Assembly (NCBI GenBank): GCA_944376745.1
Contig: CALWDR010000112.1
Coordinates: forward strand, 1-49,687
Reading direction: 5' to 3'
DNA from: an uncultured Lachnospiraceae bacterium
GTDB taxonomy: Bacteria > Bacillota > Clostridia > Lachnospirales > Lachnospiraceae
Length of the DNA stretch: 49,687 nucleotides
The notes under the pieces are model-generated. The model did no database searches and was not told where the DNA came from. It saw only the letters and a list, made by a program, of their open reading frames with translations. Numbering within the stretch: position 1 is the stretch's first letter; the number at the start of each line of letters is the position of its first letter. A program made the translations under genes and the position numbers. Below are positions 23,428-31,089 of the stretch, one piece after another.

Positions 23428-25134
23428 ATGAATACATCACAGCAATTAAGAACCGCGTTACTGAACATCAACCACAAAAGTTACCCCGCCTACAAGTCCG
23501 TGGCGGGCAGCTACCGCTTCGACACCTACGTGCTGGGCATCGACCATGTCCAGGGAGACCCCTTCGCCTCCCCCTCCAAGGTGCACCTTGCCGTGGACGG
23601 CAAGACTGCCGGCTTTCCCGGCCATCTCTTTGACACCACCCCGAAACGGATCGCCCTCCAGGACTACCTCACCAGGCGGCTGGGCCGGGAGCTCCATCGG
23701 GTCAGCGGCAAGGCCGGTGGCTCGGGAAAGAGCGGCCTTATTTTCATCAGCCAGTGCGGCCAGGAGATCCTGGAGCGCTCCTGCTGCGAGATCGACCCCG
23801 CAGACGGCAGCCTGCTGTTCCGCCTGGAGATCGGATTTCCGGCCAACGGGCGCACCATCAACTCCCCGGAACTCATCAAGATCCTGTTTGATTTTCTCCC
23901 GGTCTGCGTCACCAAAAGCCTGCTCTGCAAAAATCTTCCCATGGCGGAGCTTCTGGCCGTGGAGGCCCTCTGCGAGGACCAGCAGTTTATCCGCCGGGAG
24001 CTAAAGCGGCTCTCCCTGTCCGCCTTCGTGGCCAACGGCGCCATTTTGCCCCGGATGTCCGGCGTCTCCCAGCTTCCCATGAAAAATGCCGTGGCCTTTG
24101 AGAGTCCCAAGTCCATGGAGGTGACCTTGAACCTCCCCCACCACGGTCCCCTGACGGGCATGGGCATCCAAAACGGCATCACCCTCATTGTGGGCGGCGG
24201 CTTCCACGGGAAATCCACCCTCTTAAACGCCCTGGAGATGGGCGTCTACGACCACATTGCCGGGGACGGGCGGGAGTACGTGATCACCGATGACACGGCC
24301 TTCAAGCTGCGGGCGGAGGACTCCCGCTACATCAGCAACACGGACATTTCCCTTTTCATCCGCAACCTGCCCGGGAAGAAGGACACCGTCTCCTTCTCCA
24401 CCCAGGACGCCAGCGGCAGCACCTCCCAGGCGGCCAACGTCATTGAGAGCATGGAATCCGGTTCCTCCCTGTTCCTCATCGACGAGGACACCTCCGCCAC
24501 CAACTTTATGATCAGGGACCAGCTCATGCAGAGCGTCATTTCCGACAAAGAAGAGCCTATCACACCCTTCATCAGCCGGGTGCGGGCCCTCTATGAGAAA
24601 TCGGGAATCTCCTCCATCATCGTAGCCGGAAGCTCCGGAGCCTATTTCCATGTGGCGGACAAGGTCATCCAGATGAAGGACTATGTGCCCTACGATATCA
24701 CAGAGCGGGCCAAAGAGGCGGCCAAAGACTTCCCCTCCCTCCATACCGAAGGGCTCACCTATCAGGTGCCAGCCTTCAACCGCTGCCCTATAGCTTCCGG
24801 GAACCTTAAGGACAATGACCGGATGAAAATGAAGGTGCTGGGAAAGGACAGTATCCAGATCAACCGCACCACCGTGGATCTGCGCTATCTGGAGCAGTTA
24901 TCGGATACGGAGCAGCTCTCCGCCCTGGCCTACCTTCTGACCTACAGCGCGAAGCACTACTTTAGAAAGGGGCGGACCCTCACCCAGGTGGTGGATCTTT
25001 TAGAGCAGCAGCTGGAGGCGAAGGGCCTGGCCTCCCTGGCGGATTCCTCCTATCTGCCCTCCAACCTGGCCAGACCAAGACGGCAGGAGATCTTCGCCTG
25101 CTTTGACCGGTGCCGGGATCTTGTGTTTCAGTAG
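23428..25134 (+). CDS. ABC-class predicted ATPase (COG3044 type)
   Basis: 568 aa from the chosen start. Walker A is GGGFHGKSTLL near residue 256, Walker B is SLFLIDEDTSATNFM near 350, and SIIVAGSSGAYFHVADKVI fits the switch region. It is a single soluble ATPase with no membrane partner, matching the uncharacterised family of ABC-like ATPases found in many bacteria. Start at 23428 because AAAGGAGGAGCTT precedes that ATG. The last codons (LVFQ, stop) begin a tandem array that continues downstream. Confidence 0.85.
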   Translation: MNTSQQLRTALLNINHKSYPAYKSVAGSYRFDTYVLGIDHVQGDPFASPSKVHLAVDGKTAGFPGHLFDTTPKRIALQDYLTRRLGRELHRVSGKAGGSGKSGLIFISQCGQEILERSCCEIDPADGSLLFRLEIGFPANGRTINSPELIKILFDFLPVCVTKSLLCKNLPMAELLAVEALCEDQQFIRRELKRLSLSAFVANGAILPRMSGVSQLPMKNAVAFESPKSMEVTLNLPHHGPLTGMGIQNGITLIVGGGFHGKSTLLNALEMGVYDHIAGDGREYVITDDTAFKLRAEDSRYISNTDISLFIRNLPGKKDTVSFSTQDASGSTSQAANVIESMESGSSLFLIDEDTSATNFMIRDQLMQSVISDKEEPITPFISRVRALYEKSGISSIIVAGSSGAYFHVADKVIQMKDYVPYDITERAKEAAKDFPSLHTEGLTYQVPAFNRCPIASGNLKDNDRMKMKVLGKDSIQINRTTVDLRYLEQLSDTEQLSALAYLLTYSAKHYFRKGRTLTQVVDLLEQQLEAKGLASLADSSYLPSNLARPRRQEIFACFDRCRDLVFQ

Positions 25135-25240
25135 GAGATGGACAGGCGGCGCCGGATGCGTCTGTTTCAGTAGGGAGGATGACATGCGGCGCCGGATGCG
25201 TCTGTTTCGGCAGATGTGCCGGCAGGCGGTGCCGAGATAT
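25125..25240 (+). repeat. Tandem array copying the ATPase gene's 3' end
   Basis: Three degenerate copies start at 25125, 25163 and 25203 (38 and 40 bp apart). Each begins gtttcag/gtttcgg and contains gcggcgccggatgcgtct or a decayed form. The first copy holds the gene's final codons and TAG stop, and the second keeps the stop. Confidence 0.75.
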
Positions 25241-25289
25241 GTAATTCTGGAATTGTGAAAAGTACCGGACATTTCAAAAATTCTTTGAA

Positions 25290-25349
25290 CTGTAAAAAAT
25301 TTCCGGTTATAGATTTTTCTTGTCACAAGATTTCTATAACCGGAAATTT
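25290..25349 (-). terminator. Large hairpin downstream of the PadR-HAAS operon
   Basis: A perfect 16-bp stem (25297-25312 with 25334-25349; aaatttccggttatag and its complement) with a 21-nt loop that itself holds a 5-bp stem (cttgt/acaag). On the minus strand it runs into TTTTTT, so it should terminate the 25447-26584 operon. Confidence 0.7.
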
Positions 25350-25351
25350 AC

Positions 25352-25387
25352 GGGAAATGTCATAAAGAAAAACTTATAACATTTCCC
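25352..25387. other. Second large hairpin next to the terminator
   Basis: gggaaatgt-c-ataa pairs with ttat-a-acatttccc around an 8-nt loop. It is adjacent to the first hairpin and shares the ggaaat core, as if the two derived from one element. The 312-base gap holds these hairpins and the tandem array, and no gene. Confidence 0.5.
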
Positions 25388-25446
25388 ATGTATGTTTCTT
25401 TATTGGCCCTTGACACACCCTTTTCCGGGCTTTTGACGCAGATTTT

Positions 25447-26235
25447 CTATTCCAGAGCTCCTTCCTCATCGCAGGAAAAAGAAACGGTTTCCTCCCAGGC
25501 TTCGCCCTGATATTGTATGAGGAACGTCACCTGGGTAAGATTGTTCGTGTGAATCGTATCGTCAGCTTCCACCTGCCAGGAATCATCCAAAACCTCAATA
25601 TGTATCTGCGGTTCTTCCAGCATTGCTTCCGCCAACGCAGAGACGGCACTGTCAGGAATCAAAAAGTCCGCGGTGATCTCCGCATACCAGACGACATCCC
25701 CCTCCGCATCAAGACAGGACACCTCCTTTGCCGCGCGGATCTTTGTGGCCTTAGCCGGAGCCAGGGAATCTCCCTCTTCGGAAACGGGATAGGATGCAGA
25801 CTGGCCTGTCAGATCTATCTCCTCCAGATCGCCTCGAACAATCGTCTCCTCCAGATGAAACGCCTCCTCCTTCTCCGTTACAAGGTTTCCATCTCCCTTG
25901 CGGCGCCCATTTTCGTTCCCCAAAAACACTGCCAGAAAAATACCAAGCGCCAACAGCAGAAGGAACGCCGCCAGCAGGCAGATACGCCTTCGCCTGGCAA
26001 GTTTTCTCTCACGGATGATCGCTTCCCCGCTTTGTTCCTGGCTGAAGGATTCCGCGATTTCCTCCGGAGTCCCGAAGGTAGCCTCCAGCTTTTCCATAGA
26101 TACTTCCGAATGCTCGCTGCAATAACACTGCACACTCTCCGCCAGATTCTTAATATAAGCCTGCTTATTCCGACAGGAGGAGGGCAGGGATCTTCTGACG
26201 GAAGCGATGTATTTTCTGCACAATTTATTGTTCAT
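25447..26235 (-). CDS. HAAS/DUF6120-type membrane protein, PadR partner
   Basis: 262 aa. The first 75 residues contain the signature FGTPEEIAESF seen in small cytoplasmic domains that accompany PadR regulators (HAAS/DUF1700/DUF6120 group). One transmembrane helix (about residues 84-106) and an extracellular acidic domain of about 150 residues follow. It overlaps padR by 11 nt and has AGGAGGCAGATCGT as its own site. A role in sensing, or in holding the PadR signal at the membrane, is inference. Confidence 0.7.
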   Translation of the reverse strand: MNNKLCRKYIASVRRSLPSSCRNKQAYIKNLAESVQCYCSEHSEVSMEKLEATFGTPEEIAESFSQEQSGEAIIRERKLARRRRICLLAAFLLLLALGIFLAVFLGNENGRRKGDGNLVTEKEEAFHLEETIVRGDLEEIDLTGQSASYPVSEEGDSLAPAKATKIRAAKEVSCLDAEGDVVWYAEITADFLIPDSAVSALAEAMLEEPQIHIEVLDDSWQVEADDTIHTNNLTQVTFLIQYQGEAWEETVSFSCDEEGALE

Positions 26236-26584
26236 ACGATCTGCCTCCTGTCTCGTTACTCTTCTCTAAAATCTTCTGAATGGCCTGGTGCACCTGAAAA
26301 TAATCCTGCTGAAGCTCTTCCAGACGGTGAAGCCCCTGAGGCGTGATATAGTAATAAATCCTGGTCATCCGTTTCCCCACCAGCCGCCGTTCATCCTCAA
26401 TGAACCGATTATCCTGAAGCCTGTACAGCACCGGATATAAGGAACCTTCCGGAATATTAATGACGCCTTCACTCAGTTCCAGAATGGACTGTGAGATCTC
26501 GTATCCGTACATGGGTCCGTTTTTTAGTAAAGCCAGGGCCAGCATTTCTACAGAGCCCTTCTTGAAATTACTTTTGACTTCCAA
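26225..26584 (-). CDS. PadR-family transcriptional regulator
   Basis: 119 aa. Winged helix PadR core: KKGSVEMLALALLKNGPMYGYEISQSILELSEGVINIPEGSLYPVLYRLQDNRFIEDERR, then RIYYYITPQGLHRLEEL. The start is a TTG at 26584 with AAAGGAGGCG 8 nt upstream; an ATG at 26623 has no such site. It is divergent from the secreted-peptide/ABC cassette, which it most likely represses. Confidence 0.88.
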   Translation of the reverse strand: MEVKSNFKKGSVEMLALALLKNGPMYGYEISQSILELSEGVINIPEGSLYPVLYRLQDNRFIEDERRLVGKRMTRIYYYITPQGLHRLEELQQDYFQVHQAIQKILEKSNETGGRSYEQ

Positions 26585-26693
26585 TGGGACGCCTCCTTTC
26601 CTCTTCTTATTATCGTGTCTCATTATATACCACAAATCTTTTAATGTAAATATATAGGATACAAAAATATTTATAAATTTTAATATTATGATT

Positions 26694-26722
26694 GACATAG
26701 TATGAAATATGTGATATATAAT
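26694..26722 (+). promoter_or_regulatory. Promoter of the secreted-peptide/ABC cassette
   Basis: TTGACA (26694-26699), 17-bp spacer, TATATA (26717-26722), in a very AT-rich divergent spacer. The pair ACATA / TATGT (26697-26715) forms an inverted repeat within the spacer and is a candidate PadR site. A small hairpin (aatttac/gtaaatt, 26756-26776) lies in the leader. Confidence 0.6.
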
Positions 26723-26807
26723 TTATTAAATAGCCAAGAGGGGTTTTACTTACCGAATTTACTGCGCGCGTAAATTATAGAAAAAAAACAAAAAGGAGAA
26801 GTACCAT

Positions 26808-27245
26808 ATGAAACTTCGCAAACTAAGTGTTTTGTTCCTGACTGTCCTTGCCATGTCCACAGCAGCCAACGGCATCGCTCTGGCCGCTAACCACTCGGAC
26901 ACCGGCTACAGCTTCACCGTAGGCCCAGGATATGGCGCAAGAACGGAGTACCGTGAGAAGACGGATTCTTCCGGGGTGTATGTGTACAGCTTGTCCGGCC
27001 CCCGGCAGACCTATTTCTATGTGCTGAATCCATCCGGAACTATCAAGAATTCCGGGGAAGGTGTAGGTATCACATATCCGGGTAATAAATACCGAATTCA
27101 CACACATATCTGGGAGGACCGTTATACTGACGGCAATGTCGGTCCCACCAGATGCGCCCTTGCCAGCATCGACAATCCGTTTCCCGGTCAGAGCACAGGC
27201 GTGTGGAGTCCTGACTCCGTAGGCTCGTATCCATTTTGCAATTAG
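26808..27245 (+). CDS. Secreted small protein, possibly DUF2712 or lactococcin-972-like
   Basis: 145 aa. A signal peptide ends at ALA-ANHS (about residue 26), leaving about 119 residues rich in Gly, Ser, Thr and Tyr. There are two cysteines in the mature part (116 and 144) that could form one disulfide, and a WSPDSVGSYPFCN C-terminus. The opening DTGYSFTVGPGYGARTEYREKT recalls DUF2712-type secreted proteins that sit beside ABC cassettes; the match is from memory and weak. AAGGAGAAG site. It is the first gene after the PadR-facing promoter, so it may be an exported peptide or a substrate or ligand of the transporter system. Confidence 0.6.
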   Translation: MKLRKLSVLFLTVLAMSTAANGIALAANHSDTGYSFTVGPGYGARTEYREKTDSSGVYVYSLSGPRQTYFYVLNPSGTIKNSGEGVGITYPGNKYRIHTHIWEDRYTDGNVGPTRCALASIDNPFPGQSTGVWSPDSVGSYPFCN

Positions 27246-27304
27246 CAAAAAGTAAGCGTTGGGCGGCTCTCATGCCGCCCGCGCCTGCCAGAAAGGAGAA
27301 CCGT

Positions 27305-27988
27305 ATGCGAAAGAATCTATTGCTTCTGGGAATGGCATTTTTGCTCCTGTTTCAGCTTTCCGCCTGCTCCTACGTAGCCTTTGAGCAAAAGCTGCGGGGC
27401 TTCCCGCCAGCGGATACGGACATCGAAAGCAATACCGGGGAGGACCTCCCGGAGCAGTTCGATATTGACACGGAAACCGATATGGAACATCTGAAGCTGA
27501 GACAGATCGGGGACGAGATCACCATCAACGACGGGATCACGGAAATGTCTTACCGTGTGGATAAAGTCACCGTATATGACAATTTTGAGGAGGCGGGCCT
27601 GACCGCGGAAGATATGGGGTATATCTCAGGGGGACAGGAAAAAAATCCTTTTGTTCTGTTAGATATCACAGTGAAAAATAAAAAAGTCCTTCAGGAGACA
27701 GCCGATTATAACATCGCCGTCTTCCATCTGCTCAATCAGAAGATTCTAAACGACCCCTGGGTAGAAGCGCTCCCTGAAATGGCTTATTTCAGCGGCCACG
27801 CCCAGAACAGATTAGAATCCGAATATTTTCACTATGTGCTGAAAAAAGGCGGAGAGCTGCAGTGCCAGGTGGGCTGGATCCTGTATGGAGCCGTAAACAC
27901 CCCGGAAGATCTGGTACTCCATGTAGGCGCCAACATAGAGGGCACGGAATTTGTGGATCTGAACCAGGAAGGCATCAAGGAGGAATAA
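27305..27988 (+). CDS. Lipoprotein of the ABC cassette
   Basis: 227 aa. A lipobox (LFQLSAC) follows a hydrophobic signal, so the mature protein is anchored at the outer face of the membrane through Cys. The remaining part is acidic, with VLLDITVKNKKVLQETADYNIAVF resembling a DUF4352/DUF5028-like beta fold. Start at 27305 is supported by AAAGGAGAACCGT. It lies between the secreted protein and the first permease, 3 nt before the latter. Confidence 0.72.
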   Translation: MRKNLLLLGMAFLLLFQLSACSYVAFEQKLRGFPPADTDIESNTGEDLPEQFDIDTETDMEHLKLRQIGDEITINDGITEMSYRVDKVTVYDNFEEAGLTAEDMGYISGGQEKNPFVLLDITVKNKKVLQETADYNIAVFHLLNQKILNDPWVEALPEMAYFSGHAQNRLESEYFHYVLKKGGELQCQVGWILYGAVNTPEDLVLHVGANIEGTEFVDLNQEGIKEE

Positions 27989-27991
27989 CCT

Positions 27992-28873
27992 ATGGGGAAA
28001 ATGATGAAAGTGGAATTGACGAAAGCTTTCCGGGGGCGGTTCTTCCTGGCAGCGCTGGGGATCGCCCTGCTCATTGCCCTACTGCAGGTGGTATATCAGG
28101 CAGAAAATTATCAGAGCTATCAGGAAAGCGTCCAAAGAGCCGAGCTCTTTATGCAGGAAATGGAGGAGAATTATGAGCCTGGGAACCCCTATCTCCAGGA
28201 GTATACGCTTTTTAATCATTGGCTGTGTACCGATTATGTTTCGCTGACGGCCTCCCTTTTCTGGTTCCTGATCCCAATCCTGGCGCCGCTGGCCTACGGC
28301 TGGTCCTTATTTCTGGAGCGAAGGAGCGGCTATATCAAGAATGCGGTCTTACGTTCCTCACGGGCAGCCTATTTCTTCTCCAAGCTGGCCGCCGTGTTCC
28401 TTGCGGGAGGAACCGTGGCCACCGTGCCTGCGATCCTCAACGTACTGCTGGTGGCTTTGTTTGTGCCTGCCGTCCAGCCGGACATTGCATATAGCGTCAA
28501 CTATCCGGTCACCTATCCCACTATCTTTTCCTGGTTTTTCTACGCGATGCCCGTGCTGTACGTGGTGCTGAGGATCCTGCTGAATTTTGTGTTCGCCGGG
28601 GCGCTGGCCACCCTGAGCTACAGCCTGTCCTTCTGGGTACACAACCGTTTTGCGGTGGTGCTGCTGCCCTTTTTGCTGGCTCTGGCCCTCACCCACCTTC
28701 AATATCTGATACCGGCAAAGCTACACTACGCGGAATTTTCTCCCATGTATATCATGGGAGCCAACGGTTTCTACTATGAGCTTCCGGGGGTGGTACTGGC
28801 GGAGATCGGGATCCCGCTGGCGCTGAGCCTTATACTGGCGGCTGTCAGCAGCAGGAAATGTGAGATTTTTTAG
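27992..28873 (+). CDS. ABC transporter permease, first subunit
   Basis: 293 aa with about six hydrophobic segments (near residues 18-32, 82-108, 125-160, 185-220, 225-245 and 270-288). A soluble loop between the first and second segments (YQAENYQSYQESVQRAELFMQEMEENYEPGNPYLQ) matches the ABC-2 type permeases of bacteriocin-immunity or export systems. AAGGAGGAATAACCT precedes the ATG. Its end overlaps nothing; the ATPase start lies 22 nt downstream. Confidence 0.8.
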   Translation: MGKMMKVELTKAFRGRFFLAALGIALLIALLQVVYQAENYQSYQESVQRAELFMQEMEENYEPGNPYLQEYTLFNHWLCTDYVSLTASLFWFLIPILAPLAYGWSLFLERRSGYIKNAVLRSSRAAYFFSKLAAVFLAGGTVATVPAILNVLLVALFVPAVQPDIAYSVNYPVTYPTIFSWFFYAMPVLYVVLRILLNFVFAGALATLSYSLSFWVHNRFAVVLLPFLLALALTHLQYLIPAKLHYAEFSPMYIMGANGFYYELPGVVLAEIGIPLALSLILAAVSSRKCEIF

Positions 28874-28895
28874 AACGCAGAGAGGAGCTTGGACA

Positions 28896-29549
28896 ATGGC
28901 AATTATAGAATTAGATCATGTGACGAAGAAGATCCGGCGCCATACAGTCATCGATGATGTAACGGTTACCATACAATCCGGTGCGATCACCGGCCTGAAG
29001 GGGATCAACGGCTCCGGGAAGACCATGCTGATGCGGCTGGTTTCCGGATTGATCCTGCCTACCAGGGGCAATATCCATATCAACGGCGAGCTTCTGGGCA
29101 AGGACATTACCTTCCCCAGAAGCATCGGGGCCCTCATTGAGAACCCGGCGTTTCTGGACGCCTACTCAGGCTTCGACAATTTAAAGCTCCTGGCCTCCAT
29201 CCAAGGGAAGATAAGCGACGAAGAGATCGAGGACGCGATCCGCCGGGTGGAATTAAATCCCAAGGACAAGAAGAAATACCGGAAGTATTCTCTGGGAATG
29301 AAGCAGCGGCTGGGGATTGCGGCGGCCATCATGGAACACCCGGAGATACTGATACTGGACGAGCCAACCAATGCCCTGGACAGCGACGGCATCGAGCTGG
29401 TGCGGGATATCCTGCACCAGGAGAAGGAACGCGGGGCGCTGATCCTGATCTCCTGTCACGATCTGCATATTTTACAGGCACTGTCAGACGTGATCTATGT
29501 GATGCGGGAGGGGCGCCTGTCCCCCTATGAGAAGGAGGCGTCGGAATGA
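28896..29549 (+). CDS. ABC transporter ATP-binding protein
   Basis: 217 aa. Walker A GINGSGKT (about residues 35-42), signature YSLGMKQRLGIA, Walker B ILILDEPTNALD and switch His in SCHD are all intact. Start at 28896 is supported by GAGAGGAGCTTGGACA; a longer frame to 28860 lacks a site. It resembles the BcrA/lantibiotic-immunity type of ATPases that pair with two permeases. Its stop overlaps the next start (ATGA). Confidence 0.93.
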   Translation: MAIIELDHVTKKIRRHTVIDDVTVTIQSGAITGLKGINGSGKTMLMRLVSGLILPTRGNIHINGELLGKDITFPRSIGALIENPAFLDAYSGFDNLKLLASIQGKISDEEIEDAIRRVELNPKDKKKYRKYSLGMKQRLGIAAAIMEHPEILILDEPTNALDSDGIELVRDILHQEKERGALILISCHDLHILQALSDVIYVMREGRLSPYEKEASE

Positions 29550-30160
29550 AAAAACTCATGCGGTGCGGAATACCGGCGGCATTGGCCGCCCTGTGCCTGA
29601 CTGCCTGGGGCGTCCGGGTATATCAGCTGAACGCAGGGATCGAGAAGTTACAGACGGTTCGATATGCCATGGGGGAACAGGTGGAATTCGGCGACGATTA
29701 TTACTACCACCCTTCCGAAAGCCTGGCGGGATACGATATCACCGTGCAGTCCGCAACCCTGATGTCCTACAGGGACTTTGTGGAGGCCCACGGGGAGACG
29801 GTAGACTATATGCCGGAGGAGAGCAGACCATATTATGTGTACGATATCGTGGTCCTGCTCCACAACAAAAATACAGAAGCAAATCAAACTGCAGGGATCT
29901 CTTTTATTGACATGGCTTTGGAAACAACGGACGACTTCGTCCAGGTCAATAATGACCTGTTTGCCCTGCTCTATCCCGATTTAGAAGGAGCCATGGGGTA
30001 TGCCCTACGGCCCGACAGCAGCGCGATCATGCATATGCCCTATGCATTTGGACATCCCAGCGGCAAGAAATGGGCCTATGAAGAGATTCTTTCCAAGAAC
30101 TGGTATCTGCGGCTGTCTCTGTATCCCACAAAGAAGCTGATCGCGGTGACGGAATCATGA
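29546..30160 (+). CDS. Membrane-anchored extracytoplasmic protein (DUF5028-like)
   Basis: 204 aa. An uncleaved N-terminal hydrophobic segment (residues 8-24) is followed by an extracellular domain containing YMPEESRPYYVYDIVVLLHNKNTEANQT and KNWYLRLSLYPTKKLIAV. The WGVRVYQLN and YAMGEQVEFG pattern recalls DUF5028 proteins of ABC cassettes; assignment tentative. It parallels the lipoprotein at 27305 in size, location and the GEQVEFGDDYYY / GDEITINDG style N-terminus, so the two may be distant paralogues. Confidence 0.65.
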   Translation: MKKLMRCGIPAALAALCLTAWGVRVYQLNAGIEKLQTVRYAMGEQVEFGDDYYYHPSESLAGYDITVQSATLMSYRDFVEAHGETVDYMPEESRPYYVYDIVVLLHNKNTEANQTAGISFIDMALETTDDFVQVNNDLFALLYPDLEGAMGYALRPDSSAIMHMPYAFGHPSGKKWAYEEILSKNWYLRLSLYPTKKLIAVTES

Positions 30161-30197
30161 GAACTTGGAAACAAACGCGAAAAGGAGGGACACAACT

Positions 30198-31055
30198 ATG
30201 TTCTTGAAGCTGTTTTGGTACGATATTCGTGTGGGGATCCTGCAGCAATACCGGAAATGGCTGATCGCTGCGGCGGTTTTTACGGCGGCCTGTCTGGAAT
30301 ATCTAATGGAATTTCAGGGATACAGCAGCGGTCTGGCCATGGAGACATACCCTGTAGAGGAAACGCTGGGGAATTGCCTGCTGTTTCTCTTCCGGGGGAT
30401 GCAGGAATACAGCATTACCCTGGATAAACAATTTACCTTCCCGGCAATCTGGATGCTGATGTATCTGCTGGCGGCCTACTTTACTCTGTATTACCCTTAT
30501 CACGACCTGGAAGAGAGCGGGCAGAATCTGCTGCTCCGCTCCGGCGGCCGCAGGCTCTGGTGGATCTCTAAGTGCGTCTGGAACCTGCTGTCGGTGGGTC
30601 TGTTCTTTGGGATAAGCTGGATCGTAACAGGCCTTTTCTGTCTCTTTCGGGGAGTGCCGCTGACCATGGAGCTTTCGGAGAACATGGCGGCGTTTCTGGA
30701 GATGCGGTACAGCCAGCTGTGGCTGCATCCCAAGGAAATGACAGTGGAGATCCTGCTGCTGCCCATGCTGGTGATGATGGCCTGCTGCCTTCTGCAAATG
30801 ACCTTATCCCTGTTTCTGCGTCCGATCTTCAGCTTTATGGTGACGGGCACGATCCTTCTGGCGTCCGTTTATTATCAAACTCCTGCCCTGATCGGTAACT
30901 ATGCCATGACGATCCGAAACAGCAAGCTATTGGTGGGTGGCATGGATACAACCGTGGGTATTTTATTTTCTCTTGGAATTTTGGCAGGAGCCTTTCTGGT
31001 GGGCCTTGTGAAATTCAAGCGGTATGACATTCTGCGGAAGGAAAATGTCGCATAA
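30198..31055 (+). CDS. ABC transporter permease, second subunit
   Basis: 285 aa with six predicted transmembrane segments. MFLKLFWYDIRVGILQQYRKW opens the protein, followed by a large loop with YSITLDKQFTFPAIW. Start at 30198 is supported by AAAAGGAGGGACACAACT. It completes a cassette with the ATPase and first permease: two different permeases per ATPase, the arrangement seen in bacteriocin self-protection or peptide export. A terminator follows. Confidence 0.8.
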   Translation: MFLKLFWYDIRVGILQQYRKWLIAAAVFTAACLEYLMEFQGYSSGLAMETYPVEETLGNCLLFLFRGMQEYSITLDKQFTFPAIWMLMYLLAAYFTLYYPYHDLEESGQNLLLRSGGRRLWWISKCVWNLLSVGLFFGISWIVTGLFCLFRGVPLTMELSENMAAFLEMRYSQLWLHPKEMTVEILLLPMLVMMACCLLQMTLSLFLRPIFSFMVTGTILLASVYYQTPALIGNYAMTIRNSKLLVGGMDTTVGILFSLGILAGAFLVGLVKFKRYDILRKENVA

Positions 31056-31061
31056 TGATTT

Positions 31062-31087
31062 AAAAAACCGGCCTACAGCTGGTTTTT
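31062..31087. terminator. Bidirectional terminator between convergent operons
   Basis: An 8-bp stem (aaaccggc / gctggttt with one G-T pair) around ctaca, with A-run before and TTTTT after, serves both the ABC cassette (plus) and the AAA-ATPase gene (minus). Confidence 0.7.
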
Positions 31088-31089
31088 CA

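Noticed and set aside
26808-27245. Firm call of a lactococcin 972 bacteriocin
   Set aside because: Size, signal peptide and ABC context fit, but I could not match a definite family motif, so the entry is left open.
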